A stretch of 64,000 nt of DNA from Shinella kummerowiae (GTDB lineage: Bacteria; Pseudomonadota; Alphaproteobacteria; Rhizobiales; Rhizobiaceae), in contig NZ_WUMK01000003.1 of assembly GCF_009827055.1 (NCBI RefSeq), positions 620,001 to 684,000 on the forward strand, in the 5' to 3' direction. The notes under the pieces are model-generated. The model was not told the DNA's origin. It worked only from the letters and a program-made list of their open reading frames with translations, and did no database searches. Made by a program: the position numbers and the translations under genes. This document shows, piece after piece, positions 44,788-54,045 of this stretch (position 1 is its first letter; every line of letters starts with the position of its first letter).

Positions 44788-46842
44788 ATGGAAAATCTCT
44801 GGCGCGACGACGAGGCGGAAAAGGTCGTCGCGAGCTATGCCGCAAAGGGCGTCAATCGCGATCTGGCGCTGCGCACCTATACGACGCGCCTGCTCGGCGG
44901 CGAGCCGCGGCTCGTGCTGCATGGCGGCGGCAACACCTCCGTGAAGACCGAAGTGACCGATCTCGTCGGCGACACGCACGCCGTGCTCTGCGTCAAAGGC
45001 AGCGGCTGGGACATGGGCGTAATCGAACCGCCGGGCCTGCCCGCCGTGAAGATCAGCGCGCTCCTCAAGAGCCGCAAGCTCGAAAAACTCTCGGACGAGG
45101 ACATGGTGACGCTGCTACGCGCCAATCTCATCGATCCTGCCGCGCCGAACCCATCGGTGGAGGCGCTGCTGCACGCCTTCCTGCCGCACAAATTCGTCGA
45201 CCATACCCATTCGACCGCCATCCTCGCTATTGCCGACCAAGCCAAGAGCCGGGAGATGAGCGCCGAACTGTTCGGCACGAAGATGGGGTTCGTGCCCTAT
45301 ATCATGCCCGGCTTCGCGCTCGCCAAGGCCGCGGCGGAAGTGTTCGAGCAGGACCCGACGGTCGAGGGCCTGATCCTCGACAAACACGGCATCTTCACCT
45401 TCGGCGACACCGCCAGGGAAGCCTATGACCGGATGATCCATTACGTCACGGTCGCCGAGGATCACGTCAGGAAAAACGGCCGCAACCCCTTCACGCCAGC
45501 CACCCTGCCGTCCAGGCTCGCAAGCCCGGCCGACATCGCACCGATGCTGCGCGGCGCCGTCGCCGTCGACAAGCGTGAAGGCCGCTATGACCGCATGGTC
45601 AGCGTCTTCCGCGCCTCGTCGGCCATTCTTGATTTCGTCAACGCGGCCGAAGTCCGGGACATGGCAGAGCGCGGCGTCTCGACGCCCGACCTCTCCATCC
45701 GCATCAAGACCGGCCCGATGGTGCTGCCGGCACCGGCGAGCGACAATCTTAACGGCTACCGTGCGGTCATCGACCAGCACGTCGCCGCCTTCGCCGCCGA
45801 CTATACCGAATACTTCCACAGCAACGACGCGCGCGACGACGTCAAGCGCATCATGCTCGACCCCATGCCGCGCCTGACGCTGGTGCCCGGCCTCGGCATG
45901 TTCGGCCATGGCCGGACCTTCAAGGATGCGACCATCGCCGTCGATGTCGGCGAGATGTGGATCGAGGCGGCGCGTGACGCCGAATCCGTCGGCCGCTTCG
46001 AGCCGGTCAGCCGTCCCGATCTCTTCGATCTGGAATACTGGTCGCTGGAACAGGCGAAGCTCGCCGGCGCCAAGCCGAAGCCCTTCACCGGGCAGGTCGC
46101 CATCGTCACCGGCGGGGCCGGCGCCATCGGTGCAGCCGTCGTCAAGGCCTTTGCCGCCGAGGGCGCCCATGTTGTGGCGCTCGATCTCGACGGAGAGAAG
46201 GCGGCGGCTGTCGCCAAGGCGGCCGGCAACAACTCCATCGGCATCGCCTGCGATATCACCGATCCCGTCTCCGTCCGCACCGCCTTCGACAAGGCGATCG
46301 CCACTTTCGGCGGCGTCGATATCGTGGTTTCCAATGCGGGTGCCGCCTGGGAAAGCCCGATCGCAACGATGGACGATGCGCTGTTGCGCAAGAGTTTTGA
46401 ACTCAACTTCTTCGCCCACCAGACGGTGGCGCAGAATGCCGTTCGCATCATGAAGGCGCAGAAAACCGGCGGCGTGCTGCTGTTCAATGCCTCCAAGCAA
46501 GCGGTTAATCCCGGCGCGAAATTCGGTGCCTACGGCCTGCCGAAGGCAGCGACCCTCTTCCTGTCGCGGCAATACGCGCTGGAACATGGCGCCGACAACA
46601 TCCGCGTCAACGCCGTCAATGCCGACCGCATCCGCTCCGGTCTGCTCAACGACGAGATGATCGCCAACCGCGCCGCCGCCCGCGGCCTCTCCGTCAAGGA
46701 CTATATGGGCGGCAACCTGCTTGGCCTCGAAGTGACAGCCGAAGACGTCGCCCGCGCCTTCGTGCACCACGCCCTCGCCGAACGCACCACCGCCGACGTC
46801 ACGACGGTCGACGGGGGTAATATCGCAGCGGCGATGCGCTGA
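44788..46842 (+). CDS. bifunctional class II aldolase / short-chain dehydrogenase (RhaD-type fusion)
   Basis: The product is 684 residues from the ATG at 44788 (GGGAGG upstream). Residues 1-400 are a class II aldolase domain with the zinc site visible in FVDHTHSTAILAIAD and DKHGIFTFGD. Residues about 430-684 are an SDR domain with VTGGAGAIGAAVV, VSNAGAAWES and catalytic Tyr-Lys in GAYGLPKAA. Rhizobial rhamnose loci use such a fusion to split rhamnulose-1-phosphate and oxidise lactaldehyde. No rhamnose isomerase or kinase is here, whereas MtnK and MtnA are. A role cleaving a 5-deoxy- or methylthio-ribulose-1-phosphate to DHAP plus an aldehyde, then oxidising the aldehyde, is plausible but inferred. 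Confidence 0.93.
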   Translation: MENLWRDDEAEKVVASYAAKGVNRDLALRTYTTRLLGGEPRLVLHGGGNTSVKTEVTDLVGDTHAVLCVKGSGWDMGVIEPPGLPAVKISALLKSRKLEKLSDEDMVTLLRANLIDPAAPNPSVEALLHAFLPHKFVDHTHSTAILAIADQAKSREMSAELFGTKMGFVPYIMPGFALAKAAAEVFEQDPTVEGLILDKHGIFTFGDTAREAYDRMIHYVTVAEDHVRKNGRNPFTPATLPSRLASPADIAPMLRGAVAVDKREGRYDRMVSVFRASSAILDFVNAAEVRDMAERGVSTPDLSIRIKTGPMVLPAPASDNLNGYRAVIDQHVAAFAADYTEYFHSNDARDDVKRIMLDPMPRLTLVPGLGMFGHGRTFKDATIAVDVGEMWIEAARDAESVGRFEPVSRPDLFDLEYWSLEQAKLAGAKPKPFTGQVAIVTGGAGAIGAAVVKAFAAEGAHVVALDLDGEKAAAVAKAAGNNSIGIACDITDPVSVRTAFDKAIATFGGVDIVVSNAGAAWESPIATMDDALLRKSFELNFFAHQTVAQNAVRIMKAQKTGGVLLFNASKQAVNPGAKFGAYGLPKAATLFLSRQYALEHGADNIRVNAVNADRIRSGLLNDEMIANRAAARGLSVKDYMGGNLLGLEVTAEDVARAFVHHALAERTTADVTTVDGGNIAAAMR

Positions 46843-46850
46843 TTTCTGGG

Positions 46851-46876
46851 ACGGGGCAGGCAACTGTCCCGTTTTT
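46851..46876 (+). terminator. intrinsic terminator of the aldolase-SDR gene
   Basis: ACGGGGCAG (46851-46859) pairs with CTGTCCCGT (46864-46872) over nine bases including one G-U pair, with the tetraloop GCAA and a following T-run (TTTTC). It lies 9 bases after the aldolase stop. Confidence 0.85.
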
Positions 46877-46896
46877 CGTCTTGAACGGACATGCAA

Positions 46897-46923
46897 AAGG
46901 GGCGGCCCAATGGACCGCCCCTT
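46897..46923 (-). terminator. intrinsic terminator of the ribose-type importer operon
   Basis: AAGGGGCGG (46897-46905) pairs with CCGCCCCTT (46915-46923) around a short inner stem. Read on the minus strand the stem is followed by TTTTGC. It lies 22 bases past the binding-protein stop and faces the plus-strand terminator, so the convergent operons are cleanly separated. Confidence 0.85.
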
Positions 46924-46944
46924 ACTCATTCCACCCTGCCGAAA

Positions 46945-47988
46945 TCAGGGCTTCGGCATCCATGCCGGCATGGCGACATCGGCATGAGCGAACTGCGGCA
47001 GCTTCGTGCCGAGTTCTTCCATGTTCTTGATGTCCTGATCGTTGAGGTCCTTCTGGGTGATGAGCGTCGGCGGCACGATGACCTGCTTGCCCGGATCCTC
47101 ACCGGCCAGCAGCATGGCGAGAGAGCGCACCGAGACCTGACCGACCACGGCCGGGTTCGTCGCGGCCGTCGCAGCCCAGGCCGAGCCCGCTTCGCGCATC
47201 GCGGCGATGTCGGACGTCGAGATGTCGGCCGAGTAGATCTTGACGCTGGAGGACAGGCCCGCTTCATCGACGGCGATCTTCACGCCCTTGGCGAATTCGT
47301 CATAGGGGGCGAACATCACGGTGATATCGGGATTGGCCGAGATCACCGAGCGCGCCTGGTTGGCGACGGAGTTGGCGATCGGGTTGTCCATCGTGCCGAA
47401 CTGGGCGGCCTCGTTGATGCCCGAATACTTCGCCTTGAATTCCTTCCAGGTCTCGTCGCGGCGGTCGAGCGGCGCGATGCCGGCGACATAGACGTAGCCG
47501 GCCTTGAAGCTCTCGCCATTGTCCTTGATCGCCTGCTCGAGCGCGAGGCGGGCGAGGTCACGGTCGGACTGCTCGACCTGCGGGATCTTGTCGTTTTCGA
47601 CATTGACGTCGAAGGCGACGACCTTGATGCCGGCATCGACCGCACGCTGGGCGGCCTCCTTCATGGATTCCGTCAGGCCGTGCTGGATGATGATGCCCTG
47701 CACGCCGAGCGCAATCGCCTGGTCGACCATGTCGGCCTGAAGTGCCGCGTCCTGACGGCTGTCGAAGACCTGAAGCTGGACGCCGAGTGCCTTGGCCTGC
47801 GCTTCCACGCCGGCGAGGTACGACTGGAAGAAGTCGCCGGTCGAGAGATAGCGCACAAGCGCGATCTTCACGTCGCCGGGCTTATCGAACGGCTTGGGCA
47901 CATCCGCTGCAAAGGACGGCACGGCAAACGATGCCGCGGCCATCAGCCCGAGCGTCAGCTTGCCCAGGGTTCTACGCGTAAAATTCAT
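46945..47988 (-). CDS. sugar ABC transporter substrate-binding protein, RbsB-like
   Basis: This is a 347-residue type I periplasmic binding protein. A signal peptide with a Tat-like TRRTLGK is at residues 4-10 and a hydrophobic core (LTLGLMAAASFAVPSFA) follows. VKIALVRYLSTGDFFQSYLA, IQHGLTESMKEAAQRAVDAG and KVVAFDVNVEN are the strand 1 and hinge blocks of ribose/xylose-type binders. The ATG at 47988 is preceded by GAGGAG. It is the last gene of the ATPase-permease-binding protein operon that diverges from mtnK, so its ligand is probably the substrate of MtnK. Confidence 0.93.
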   Translation of the reverse strand: MNFTRRTLGKLTLGLMAAASFAVPSFAADVPKPFDKPGDVKIALVRYLSTGDFFQSYLAGVEAQAKALGVQLQVFDSRQDAALQADMVDQAIALGVQGIIIQHGLTESMKEAAQRAVDAGIKVVAFDVNVENDKIPQVEQSDRDLARLALEQAIKDNGESFKAGYVYVAGIAPLDRRDETWKEFKAKYSGINEAAQFGTMDNPIANSVANQARSVISANPDITVMFAPYDEFAKGVKIAVDEAGLSSSVKIYSADISTSDIAAMREAGSAWAATAATNPAVVGQVSVRSLAMLLAGEDPGKQVIVPPTLITQKDLNDQDIKNMEELGTKLPQFAHADVAMPAWMPKP

Positions 47989-48036
47989 ATCAGTCTCCTC
48001 CACTGGTGAACTTTGGTTATCCGCCGAGGCTCCCCC

Positions 48037-49083
48037 TCAGCGTTTGCCTCTTTTCGAGAGCGCAAAGGTGAAGATCAGGGCGATGACGAGCACGGCGCCC
48101 TTGACGAAATCCTGGGTGTAGTAAGGCGCGTTCATCATCGTCAGGCCCTGCAGCAGGATGCCGACGAAGAGGGCGCCGATGGCCGTGCCGAAAGCGTTCG
48201 GCTTGGCGGCGCCGAGCACGGCGAAACCGATGAGCGCGGCCGCGACGGCATCGAGCAGCAGGTTGTTGCCCGAGGCGATATCGCCGCGCCCGAGCCGGGC
48301 GGCGAGCAGGATGCCGCCGATCGAGGCGAAGACGCCGGAGATGATATAGGCCGAGATCTTGTAGGCATTGACCGGCGCACCGGCGAGGCTGGCGGCGCGT
48401 TCGTTGGAACCGACGGCATACATCATGCGGCCGAAGCGGGTGTATTCGAGGAAGAACCAGATGACGATGGCGAGCACGATCAGCACGACCACCGAGACTG
48501 GCACGAGATTGGGCAGGATCAGATCGAAGCGGTGGCGGCCGAGCGCCAGGAAGGCGGGGCTGAAGGCGCCGGTCGCCGTCGAACCGTCGGGCAGCGTCAT
48601 GCCTGTCGCAATCGAGCGCCCTTCGGTCGGGATGCGCTGGAGGCCGAGCAGCAGGAACATCATGCCGAGCGTGGCGAGCAGATCCGGCACGCGCATATAG
48701 ACGATGATGATGCCGTTGATCAGGCCAACGAGCACGCCGACGGCAAGGCAGACCAGCGTCGCCGTCAGCGCGTCGCCGCCCATCACCACCATCACATAGG
48801 ACGAGGCCATCATGGCCGTGGTGGCGACGGAGCCGATGGAAAGGTCGAAACCGCCGACGACGAGCGTCGCGGTGACGCCCAGCGCCAGAATGCCCGTGAT
48901 CGACACGGATTGCAGGATGAAGACCGCGCTCTGCGGTGAGGCAAAGCCGCCCGTCACCGCCGAGAAATAGAGCACCATGCCGGCAAGCAGCACGAGGAAG
49001 CCGTATTTGATCGCGGTTTCCCGGATGTTGAAGGCGGCCGGCGGGACGGCGCCGGTGGAGTTGCTCTGTTCACTCGTCATCAT
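48037..49083 (-). CDS. sugar ABC transporter permease, RbsC-like
   Basis: The product is 348 residues with about nine membrane segments. GVTATLVVGGFDLSIGSVAT and ARLGRGDIASGNNLLLDAVA are the diagnostic RbsC blocks. Its start overlaps the ATPase stop by 4 bp (ATGA), and the binding-protein gene follows 48 bp later. It forms a homodimeric channel with the RbsA-like protein. Confidence 0.94.
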   Translation of the reverse strand: MMTSEQSNSTGAVPPAAFNIRETAIKYGFLVLLAGMVLYFSAVTGGFASPQSAVFILQSVSITGILALGVTATLVVGGFDLSIGSVATTAMMASSYVMVVMGGDALTATLVCLAVGVLVGLINGIIIVYMRVPDLLATLGMMFLLLGLQRIPTEGRSIATGMTLPDGSTATGAFSPAFLALGRHRFDLILPNLVPVSVVVLIVLAIVIWFFLEYTRFGRMMYAVGSNERAASLAGAPVNAYKISAYIISGVFASIGGILLAARLGRGDIASGNNLLLDAVAAALIGFAVLGAAKPNAFGTAIGALFVGILLQGLTMMNAPYYTQDFVKGAVLVIALIFTFALSKRGKR

Positions 49084-50594
49084 GCACTGACCTGTTGATA
49101 GAATTGCCCGGCGATCTCGGAGAGCAGCCGCTCGACATCGATATCGGCATTGCGGTGCTCGCCGACGATGGTCTGTTCCGACATCACCAGGATGCGGTCG
49201 GCGACCTCGAAGGCTTCGTCGAGTTCCGTCAGGAAAAGAATGGTGGTGCGCCCCGCCGCGGAGGCGCGCAGCTTCTCGCCGATGTCGCGGCGGGCGGCAA
49301 TGTCGACGCCCTGGAAGGGTTCGTCGAGGATGAGCAGGCGCGACGGCTCGGACAGCCAGCGGCCGACCATGACCTTCTGCTGGTTACCGCCCGACAGCGT
49401 CTGCATCTCGTCGCGCTCGCTGCGGCAGACGACGCCGAGCGCCGAAATCTGCTGGCGCGCCTTGGTCTTTTCCGCGCGCCGGCTGGCAATACCGAAGGAC
49501 GAAAGACGGCGCAGGAACGGCAGGCTGATATTCTCGTAGATATTGAAATCCGGCACGATGCCGCTGATCGCGCGGTCCTTGGCGACGAGGAAGACGCCCT
49601 GGGCAATCGCCTGCCCCGTCGTCTTTGGCGCATAGCGCTTGCCGTCCAGTGTCATCTCGCCGGCCGCTGGCGTACGCGCGCCAAATAGCGTTTCGGCAAG
49701 CGCCGTCTTGCCGACGCCGACAAGGCCGGTGACGGCGACAATCTCGCCATCGCCGAGATCGAAATCGAAGGGCCGCGTCTGTTCGGAGAGTTTCAGGCCG
49801 CGCACACTGAACACCGGACGGCCCGCCTCGCGCACCGCGACGGCACCGGCCGAGACCTTGCGGCCGAGCATCGCATTGACCGCGCCTTCATAGTCGAGCT
49901 CCGGCCCCTCGAAACGACCGGTAATGCGGCCGTCGCGCAGCGCGAGAATGCTGTCGGCGAGACGGCGAATATCCGACATGCGGTGCGAGATATAGAGAAT
50001 GGCGACGCCGCGCGCCTTCAGGCGGTCAACGAGATCGAACAGGCGATCTGCCTCCGCGCTCGACAGCGACGAGGTCGGCTCATCGAGGATCAGCACCTTC
50101 GGCTCGTGCGCCATGGCGCGCGCGATCGCCACCATCTGGCGGTCAGCCAGCGTCAGGTCATTGATATTGGCGGTAAGGTCGATGGAGAGGCCCATGCGGG
50201 AGGCGACGGCGGCGGCTTCGCGGCGCACCCGGCGCGGATTGAAGAACAGCCGCGCGCCGCGCCCGTTCAGCCGGTCGAGCGTGAGATTGGTCGCGACGTC
50301 GAGATCGGCGACGATGCCGTCATTGATGTTCTGGTGCACGGTGACGACACCGGCGCGGATCGCCTCGGCCGGCGTTGCCGGTTCGAAGGCGGTGCCTGCC
50401 AGCGTGATCGTGCCGGCGTCCTTCGTGTAAACGCCGGAGAGGATGCGCACGAGCGTGGATTTGCCGGCACCGTTGGCGCCCATCAAAACCGTCACTGCGC
50501 CTGCCTTGAGATCGAGATCCACACCCTGCAGCACCGGAACCGGGCCAAAGGATTTGCGCACGCCCTCAATGCGAAACACTGCCTGTTCGCTCAT
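49080..50594 (-). CDS. sugar ABC transporter ATP-binding protein, RbsA/MglA-like
   Basis: This is a 504-residue tandem ATPase. The first domain has Walker A GANGAGKST, LTLADRQMVAIARAM and Walker B KVLILDEPTSSLS. The second has a degenerate Walker A (TGLVGVGKT), signature LSGGNQQKVMVGRWL and RLLILDEPFQGVD, as is normal for the family. It is the first gene of the importer operon, whose promoter faces mtnK across the operator at 50635-50659. Confidence 0.95.
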   Translation of the reverse strand: MSEQAVFRIEGVRKSFGPVPVLQGVDLDLKAGAVTVLMGANGAGKSTLVRILSGVYTKDAGTITLAGTAFEPATPAEAIRAGVVTVHQNINDGIVADLDVATNLTLDRLNGRGARLFFNPRRVRREAAAVASRMGLSIDLTANINDLTLADRQMVAIARAMAHEPKVLILDEPTSSLSSAEADRLFDLVDRLKARGVAILYISHRMSDIRRLADSILALRDGRITGRFEGPELDYEGAVNAMLGRKVSAGAVAVREAGRPVFSVRGLKLSEQTRPFDFDLGDGEIVAVTGLVGVGKTALAETLFGARTPAAGEMTLDGKRYAPKTTGQAIAQGVFLVAKDRAISGIVPDFNIYENISLPFLRRLSSFGIASRRAEKTKARQQISALGVVCRSERDEMQTLSGGNQQKVMVGRWLSEPSRLLILDEPFQGVDIAARRDIGEKLRASAAGRTTILFLTELDEAFEVADRILVMSEQTIVGEHRNADIDVERLLSEIAGQFYQQVSA

Positions 50595-50634
50595 TCAATC
50601 CTCCCAATGACGCCACGTTAGGATAGGCTCTCAT

Positions 50635-50659
50635 CAAATGTCAAGGCCGTTGACATTTG
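50635..50659. promoter_or_regulatory. operator palindrome CAAATGTCAA-N5-TTGACATTTG
   Basis: A perfect 10-bp inverted repeat (50635-50644 and 50650-50659) with a 5-base centre (GGCCG) lies between the divergent ABC importer and mtnK operons, 41 bases from the importer start and 81 bases from the mtnK start. Spacing and symmetry fit a dimeric repressor. The TGAC/GTCA core recurs upstream of the SorC-type gene, the likely binder. Binding would couple import and catabolism. Confidence 0.75.
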
Positions 50660-50740
50660 CCAGAATGATGCCTTAGCTGTGGGCACAGACGGCACGGCGG
50701 CAGGCAATGGAGGCAGCCCCGTGCGCAGGAGGAGAACACC

Positions 50741-52012
50741 ATGAACAGTCCCGTCTTCGAGGCGCTGAGCGCCGAGACATTGCCGGAAAGGCTTGGCAGC
50801 AACGCCGCCCTCACCGAGAAGATCGGAAGCGATAAGTCACGCTGGACGGTCAACGAAGTCGGTGACGGCAACCTCAATCTGGTCTTCATCGTCACGGGCG
50901 AAACGGGCGCCGTCATCGTCAAGCAGGCGCTGCCCTATGTGCGCCTCGTCGGCGAGAGCTGGCCGCTGCCGCTGAAGCGCTCCTTCTTCGAATATCACGC
51001 GCTGAAGCGCCAGGGCGCGCGCGATCCCGGCATGGTGCCTGACATCCTGTTCTTCGACGAGGCACAGGCCATCATCGTCATGGAATTCCTGACGCCGCAT
51101 GTCATCCTGCGCCGCGCGCTGATCGACGGGCGAGAATTGCCGAAGATCGGCCGCGACCTCGGCCTCTTCGTCGCCCGCACGCTGTTCCGCGGCTCCGACC
51201 TTTCCATGGTGACGCGCGAGAAGAAGGCGGATGTTGCGCTGTTTTCCGACAATGTCGAACTTTGCGACATCTCGGAAAACCTCGTCTTCTCCGATCCCTA
51301 TTTCGAAGCGGCTCTCAACCGCCACACCACGCCGCAGCTCGACCCCATCGTTGCCGAATTGCGCGCCGACCGTGACCTCAAGGTCGAGGCGCAGCGGCTG
51401 AAACACTTCTTCTCCGCCAAGGCCGAAACGCTCTGTCACGGCGACCTGCACACCGGTTCCGTCATGGTGACGGACGACGAGACCCGCGTCATCGACCCGG
51501 AATTCGCCTTCTACGGTCCGATCAGCTTCGACGTCGGCATGCTGATCGCCAATTTTTGGATGAGCTATTTCTCGCAGGCCGGCCATGAAGCCTCCCCCGG
51601 CGCGCGCGACGGCATGCGCGCCTACCTGCTCGACACGATCGATACGCTCTGGGAGACGTTCCGGGCGGAATTTTCCCATCTCTGGCGCACCGAGCGCAAG
51701 GGTATCCTCTATCAGGCGAGCCTCTTCGAGGACCGCAACGACCCGCTCGCCGCCGAGCAGGCGCTCAATATCGTCATAGACGAGATCTGGCGCGAAATGC
51801 TCGGCTTTGCCGGCATCGAGATCCATCGCCGCATCCTCGGCCTTGCCCACAATGCCGATTTCGAAACCATCACCGACCCCGACCGCCGCGCGCCCTGCGA
51901 AAGCAAGGCGCTGAAGTTCGGGCGTCACCTCGCCGTCAACCGGCAGCGCATCCACAGCCTCCGCGATATCCGCGAGACGGTGGAGCGGCTTGAAAAGGAG
52001 ATCCTCGCGTGA
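50741..52012 (+). CDS. mtnK: S-methyl-5-thioribose kinase
   Basis: The product is 423 residues and starts after a strong [17 protein letters not shown] (41-49) is the nucleotide loop, [12 protein letters not shown] carries the catalytic Asp235, and [10 protein letters not shown] (251-260) holds the metal-binding DPE. These match methylthioribose kinase throughout. It phosphorylates C1 of 5-methylthioribose and, in some organisms, 5-deoxyribose. It opens a five-gene operon with mtnA, the transketolase pair and the RuBisCO-like gene; the ribose-type importer opposite could supply the sugar. Confidence 0.95.
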   Translation: MNSPVFEALSAETLPERLGSNAALTEKIGSDKSRWTVNEVGDGNLNLVFIVTGETGAVIVKQALPYVRLVGESWPLPLKRSFFEYHALKRQGARDPGMVPDILFFDEAQAIIVMEFLTPHVILRRALIDGRELPKIGRDLGLFVARTLFRGSDLSMVTREKKADVALFSDNVELCDISENLVFSDPYFEAALNRHTTPQLDPIVAELRADRDLKVEAQRLKHFFSAKAETLCHGDLHTGSVMVTDDETRVIDPEFAFYGPISFDVGMLIANFWMSYFSQAGHEASPGARDGMRAYLLDTIDTLWETFRAEFSHLWRTERKGILYQASLFEDRNDPLAAEQALNIVIDEIWREMLGFAGIEIHRRILGLAHNADFETITDPDRRAPCESKALKFGRHLAVNRQRIHSLRDIRETVERLEKEILA

Positions 52013-53103
52013 AAGTCGGAGAACGCCACTATCATACGATCTGGCTGAACGAGGACGGCCGCGCCGTCGACATCATCGATCAGCGCTGGCTGCCGCATGA
52101 ATTCCGCGTCGTCACGCTGAAGACCGTCGCCGATGTCGCCGTCGCCATCCGGGACATGTGGGTGCGCGGCGCGCCGCTGATCGGCGTCACCGCCGCCTAT
52201 GGCGTCGCCATAGCCATGGCCAAAGATCCGTCGGACACCCATCTCGATGCCGTCTGGGAAGAACTGAACGAGACCCGCCCGACCGCCATCAACCTGCGCT
52301 GGGCGCTGAATGCTATGCGCGATCATCTTCGCCCGTTGCCGGAAGCCGAACGCGCCGCCGCCGCCTATACCCGCGCCGCCGAGATCGCGGAAGAGGATGT
52401 CGAGCTCAATCGCGCCATCGGCGCCAACGGCCTCGACGTTATCCGCAAGATCGCAGCGGGCAAGAAGGCGGGCGAGCCCGTGCGCATCCTCACCCATTGC
52501 AATGCCGGCTGGCTTGCGACCGTCGACTACGGCACGGCGACGGCACCGATCTACATGGCCATCGAGGCGGGCATTCCCGTCCACGTCTATGTCGACGAGA
52601 CCCGCCCCCGCAACCAGGGCGCCTATCTCACCGCCTGGGAGATGAACGGCCACGGCGTGCCGCACACACTGATCGTCGACAATGCCGGCGGCCACCTGAT
52701 GCAGCATGGCGATATCGACATGGTGATCGTCGGCACCGACCGCACCACGGCGAACGGCGACGTCTGCAACAAGATCGGCACCTACCTGAAGGCGCTCGCC
52801 GCGCGCGACAACGACGTGCCCTTCTATGTCGCACTGCCCTCGCCCACCATCGACTGGACCGTGCATGACGGCATCAAGGAAATCCCGATCGAGGAGCGCA
52901 CCGCCGATGAGGTGAGCTTCGTGCAGGGCCGCGCCGCCGACGGCTCGATTGCCAGCGTGCGCATCTCGCCGGAAGGCAGCCCCGCCGCCAATCCCGCCTT
53001 CGACGTCACGCCCGCCCGCCTCATCACCGGCCTCATCACCGAGCGCGGCATCGCCACGCCGTCGCCCGAGGGCCTGAAGGCGCTCTTCCCGGAACGGAGC
53101 TGA
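52009..53103 (+). CDS. mtnA: S-methyl-5-thioribose-1-phosphate isomerase
   Basis: The product is 364 residues with a GTG start that overlaps the mtnK stop (GTGA), giving coupled translation. Catalytic Cys164 is in [16 protein letters not shown] and catalytic Asp244 in [15 protein letters not shown], the two residues known for this aldose-ketose isomerase. It makes 5-methylthioribulose 1-phosphate or its 5-deoxy analogue. None of mtnB, mtnC or mtnD, the usual next steps, is in the window. Confidence 0.95.
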   Translation: MKVGERHYHTIWLNEDGRAVDIIDQRWLPHEFRVVTLKTVADVAVAIRDMWVRGAPLIGVTAAYGVAIAMAKDPSDTHLDAVWEELNETRPTAINLRWALNAMRDHLRPLPEAERAAAAYTRAAEIAEEDVELNRAIGANGLDVIRKIAAGKKAGEPVRILTHCNAGWLATVDYGTATAPIYMAIEAGIPVHVYVDETRPRNQGAYLTAWEMNGHGVPHTLIVDNAGGHLMQHGDIDMVIVGTDRTTANGDVCNKIGTYLKALAARDNDVPFYVALPSPTIDWTVHDGIKEIPIEERTADEVSFVQGRAADGSIASVRISPEGSPAANPAFDVTPARLITGLITERGIATPSPEGLKALFPERS

Positions 53104-53107
53104 GACG

Positions 53108-54043
53108 ATGGACCTGTCCAACCAGAAATCCACCGAGGAGATCGCGCTCGGTATCCGCCGCCGCGTGTTCTTCCACACGATGAAGCACAATGGCGGTTAT
53201 CTCAGCCAGGCCTGCTCGGCCGCCGAAAGCCTCGCGCTGCTCTACAACGAGGTGCTGAAGCTCGGCGAACCGACGCTGCCGAAGGTGCCGCTGCCGTTCC
53301 GCGGCGTGCCCTCAGCACACAATCCGGATGCCTTCACGGGCGCTGGCTATCACGGCCCCGTGGGTCCGGACTACGACCGCTTCTTCATCTCGCCGGCCCA
53401 TTATGCGCTCGTCATCTATTCCGCGCTGATCGAGACCGGCCGCATGGACGAACATGCGCTCGACCATTTCAACAAGGATGGCGGCTCGGTCGAGATGATC
53501 GGCGCCGAGCACAGTCCCGGCATGGAAGTGACGACGGGCTCACTGGCGCAGGGCCTTTCCATGGCCTCGGGCGTCGCCTGGGCGCGGCTGCGCAAGAAGG
53601 AACCCGGCAAAGTCTGGGTCTATATGTCGGACGGCGAGTTCCAGGAGGGCCAGACCTGGGAATGCCTTGCGGCGATGAGCTATCACAAGATCGACAATAT
53701 CCGCGTCATCGTCGACGTGAACCGCCAGCAATGCGACGGCGCCATGTCCTCGGTGCTCGATCTCGGCGATCTCGCTTCCCGTGTCGCCGCCTTCGGCGTC
53801 ACCTGCCGTTCGGTCGACGGCCATGATCTCGGTGCGCTCAGCGAAGCGGCCGAGAGTGCCGAACCCGGCAAGCCGCTCGTCATCCTCGCCAACACCTCGC
53901 CCTATCAGGGCATGGATTTCCTGAAGAAGCGCTTCCCGCGCCTGCACTATGTGCGCTTCAAGAGTGCGGAGGAGCGGCTGGAAATGCGCGACGCTCTCGC
54001 CGTCGAACTCGGCATCGATCTCACCGCGATGGAAGGGGCCTGA
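53108..54043 (+). CDS. transketolase-like protein, N-terminal (TPP-binding) subunit
   Basis: The product is 311 residues and 4 bp after mtnA. The thiamine-diphosphate motif begins at MSDGEFQEGQTWECLAAM (Asp175) and closes about 30 residues later with VIVDVN; EHSPGMEVTTGSLAQGLSMA is the typical substrate-side loop. Together with the next gene it forms a split transketolase/DXS-like enzyme, which breaks or makes a C-C bond next to a ketone. Position in the operon suggests that it handles a product of MtnA or of the RuBisCO-like protein. Confidence 0.93.
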   Translation: MDLSNQKSTEEIALGIRRRVFFHTMKHNGGYLSQACSAAESLALLYNEVLKLGEPTLPKVPLPFRGVPSAHNPDAFTGAGYHGPVGPDYDRFFISPAHYALVIYSALIETGRMDEHALDHFNKDGGSVEMIGAEHSPGMEVTTGSLAQGLSMASGVAWARLRKKEPGKVWVYMSDGEFQEGQTWECLAAMSYHKIDNIRVIVDVNRQQCDGAMSSVLDLGDLASRVAAFGVTCRSVDGHDLGALSEAAESAEPGKPLVILANTSPYQGMDFLKKRFPRLHYVRFKSAEERLEMRDALAVELGIDLTAMEGA

Positions 54044-54045
54044 CC

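Noticed and set aside
44788..46842. rhamnose catabolic locus
   Set aside because: Only the aldolase-SDR fusion fits; no rhamnose isomerase, kinase or mutarotase gene lies in the window, while mtnK and mtnA do.
45115..46929. 604-residue minus-strand frame opposite the aldolase-SDR gene
   Set aside because: Low-complexity Gly/Asp/Arg composition typical of antisense shadow; the plus strand encodes clear aldolase and SDR domains.
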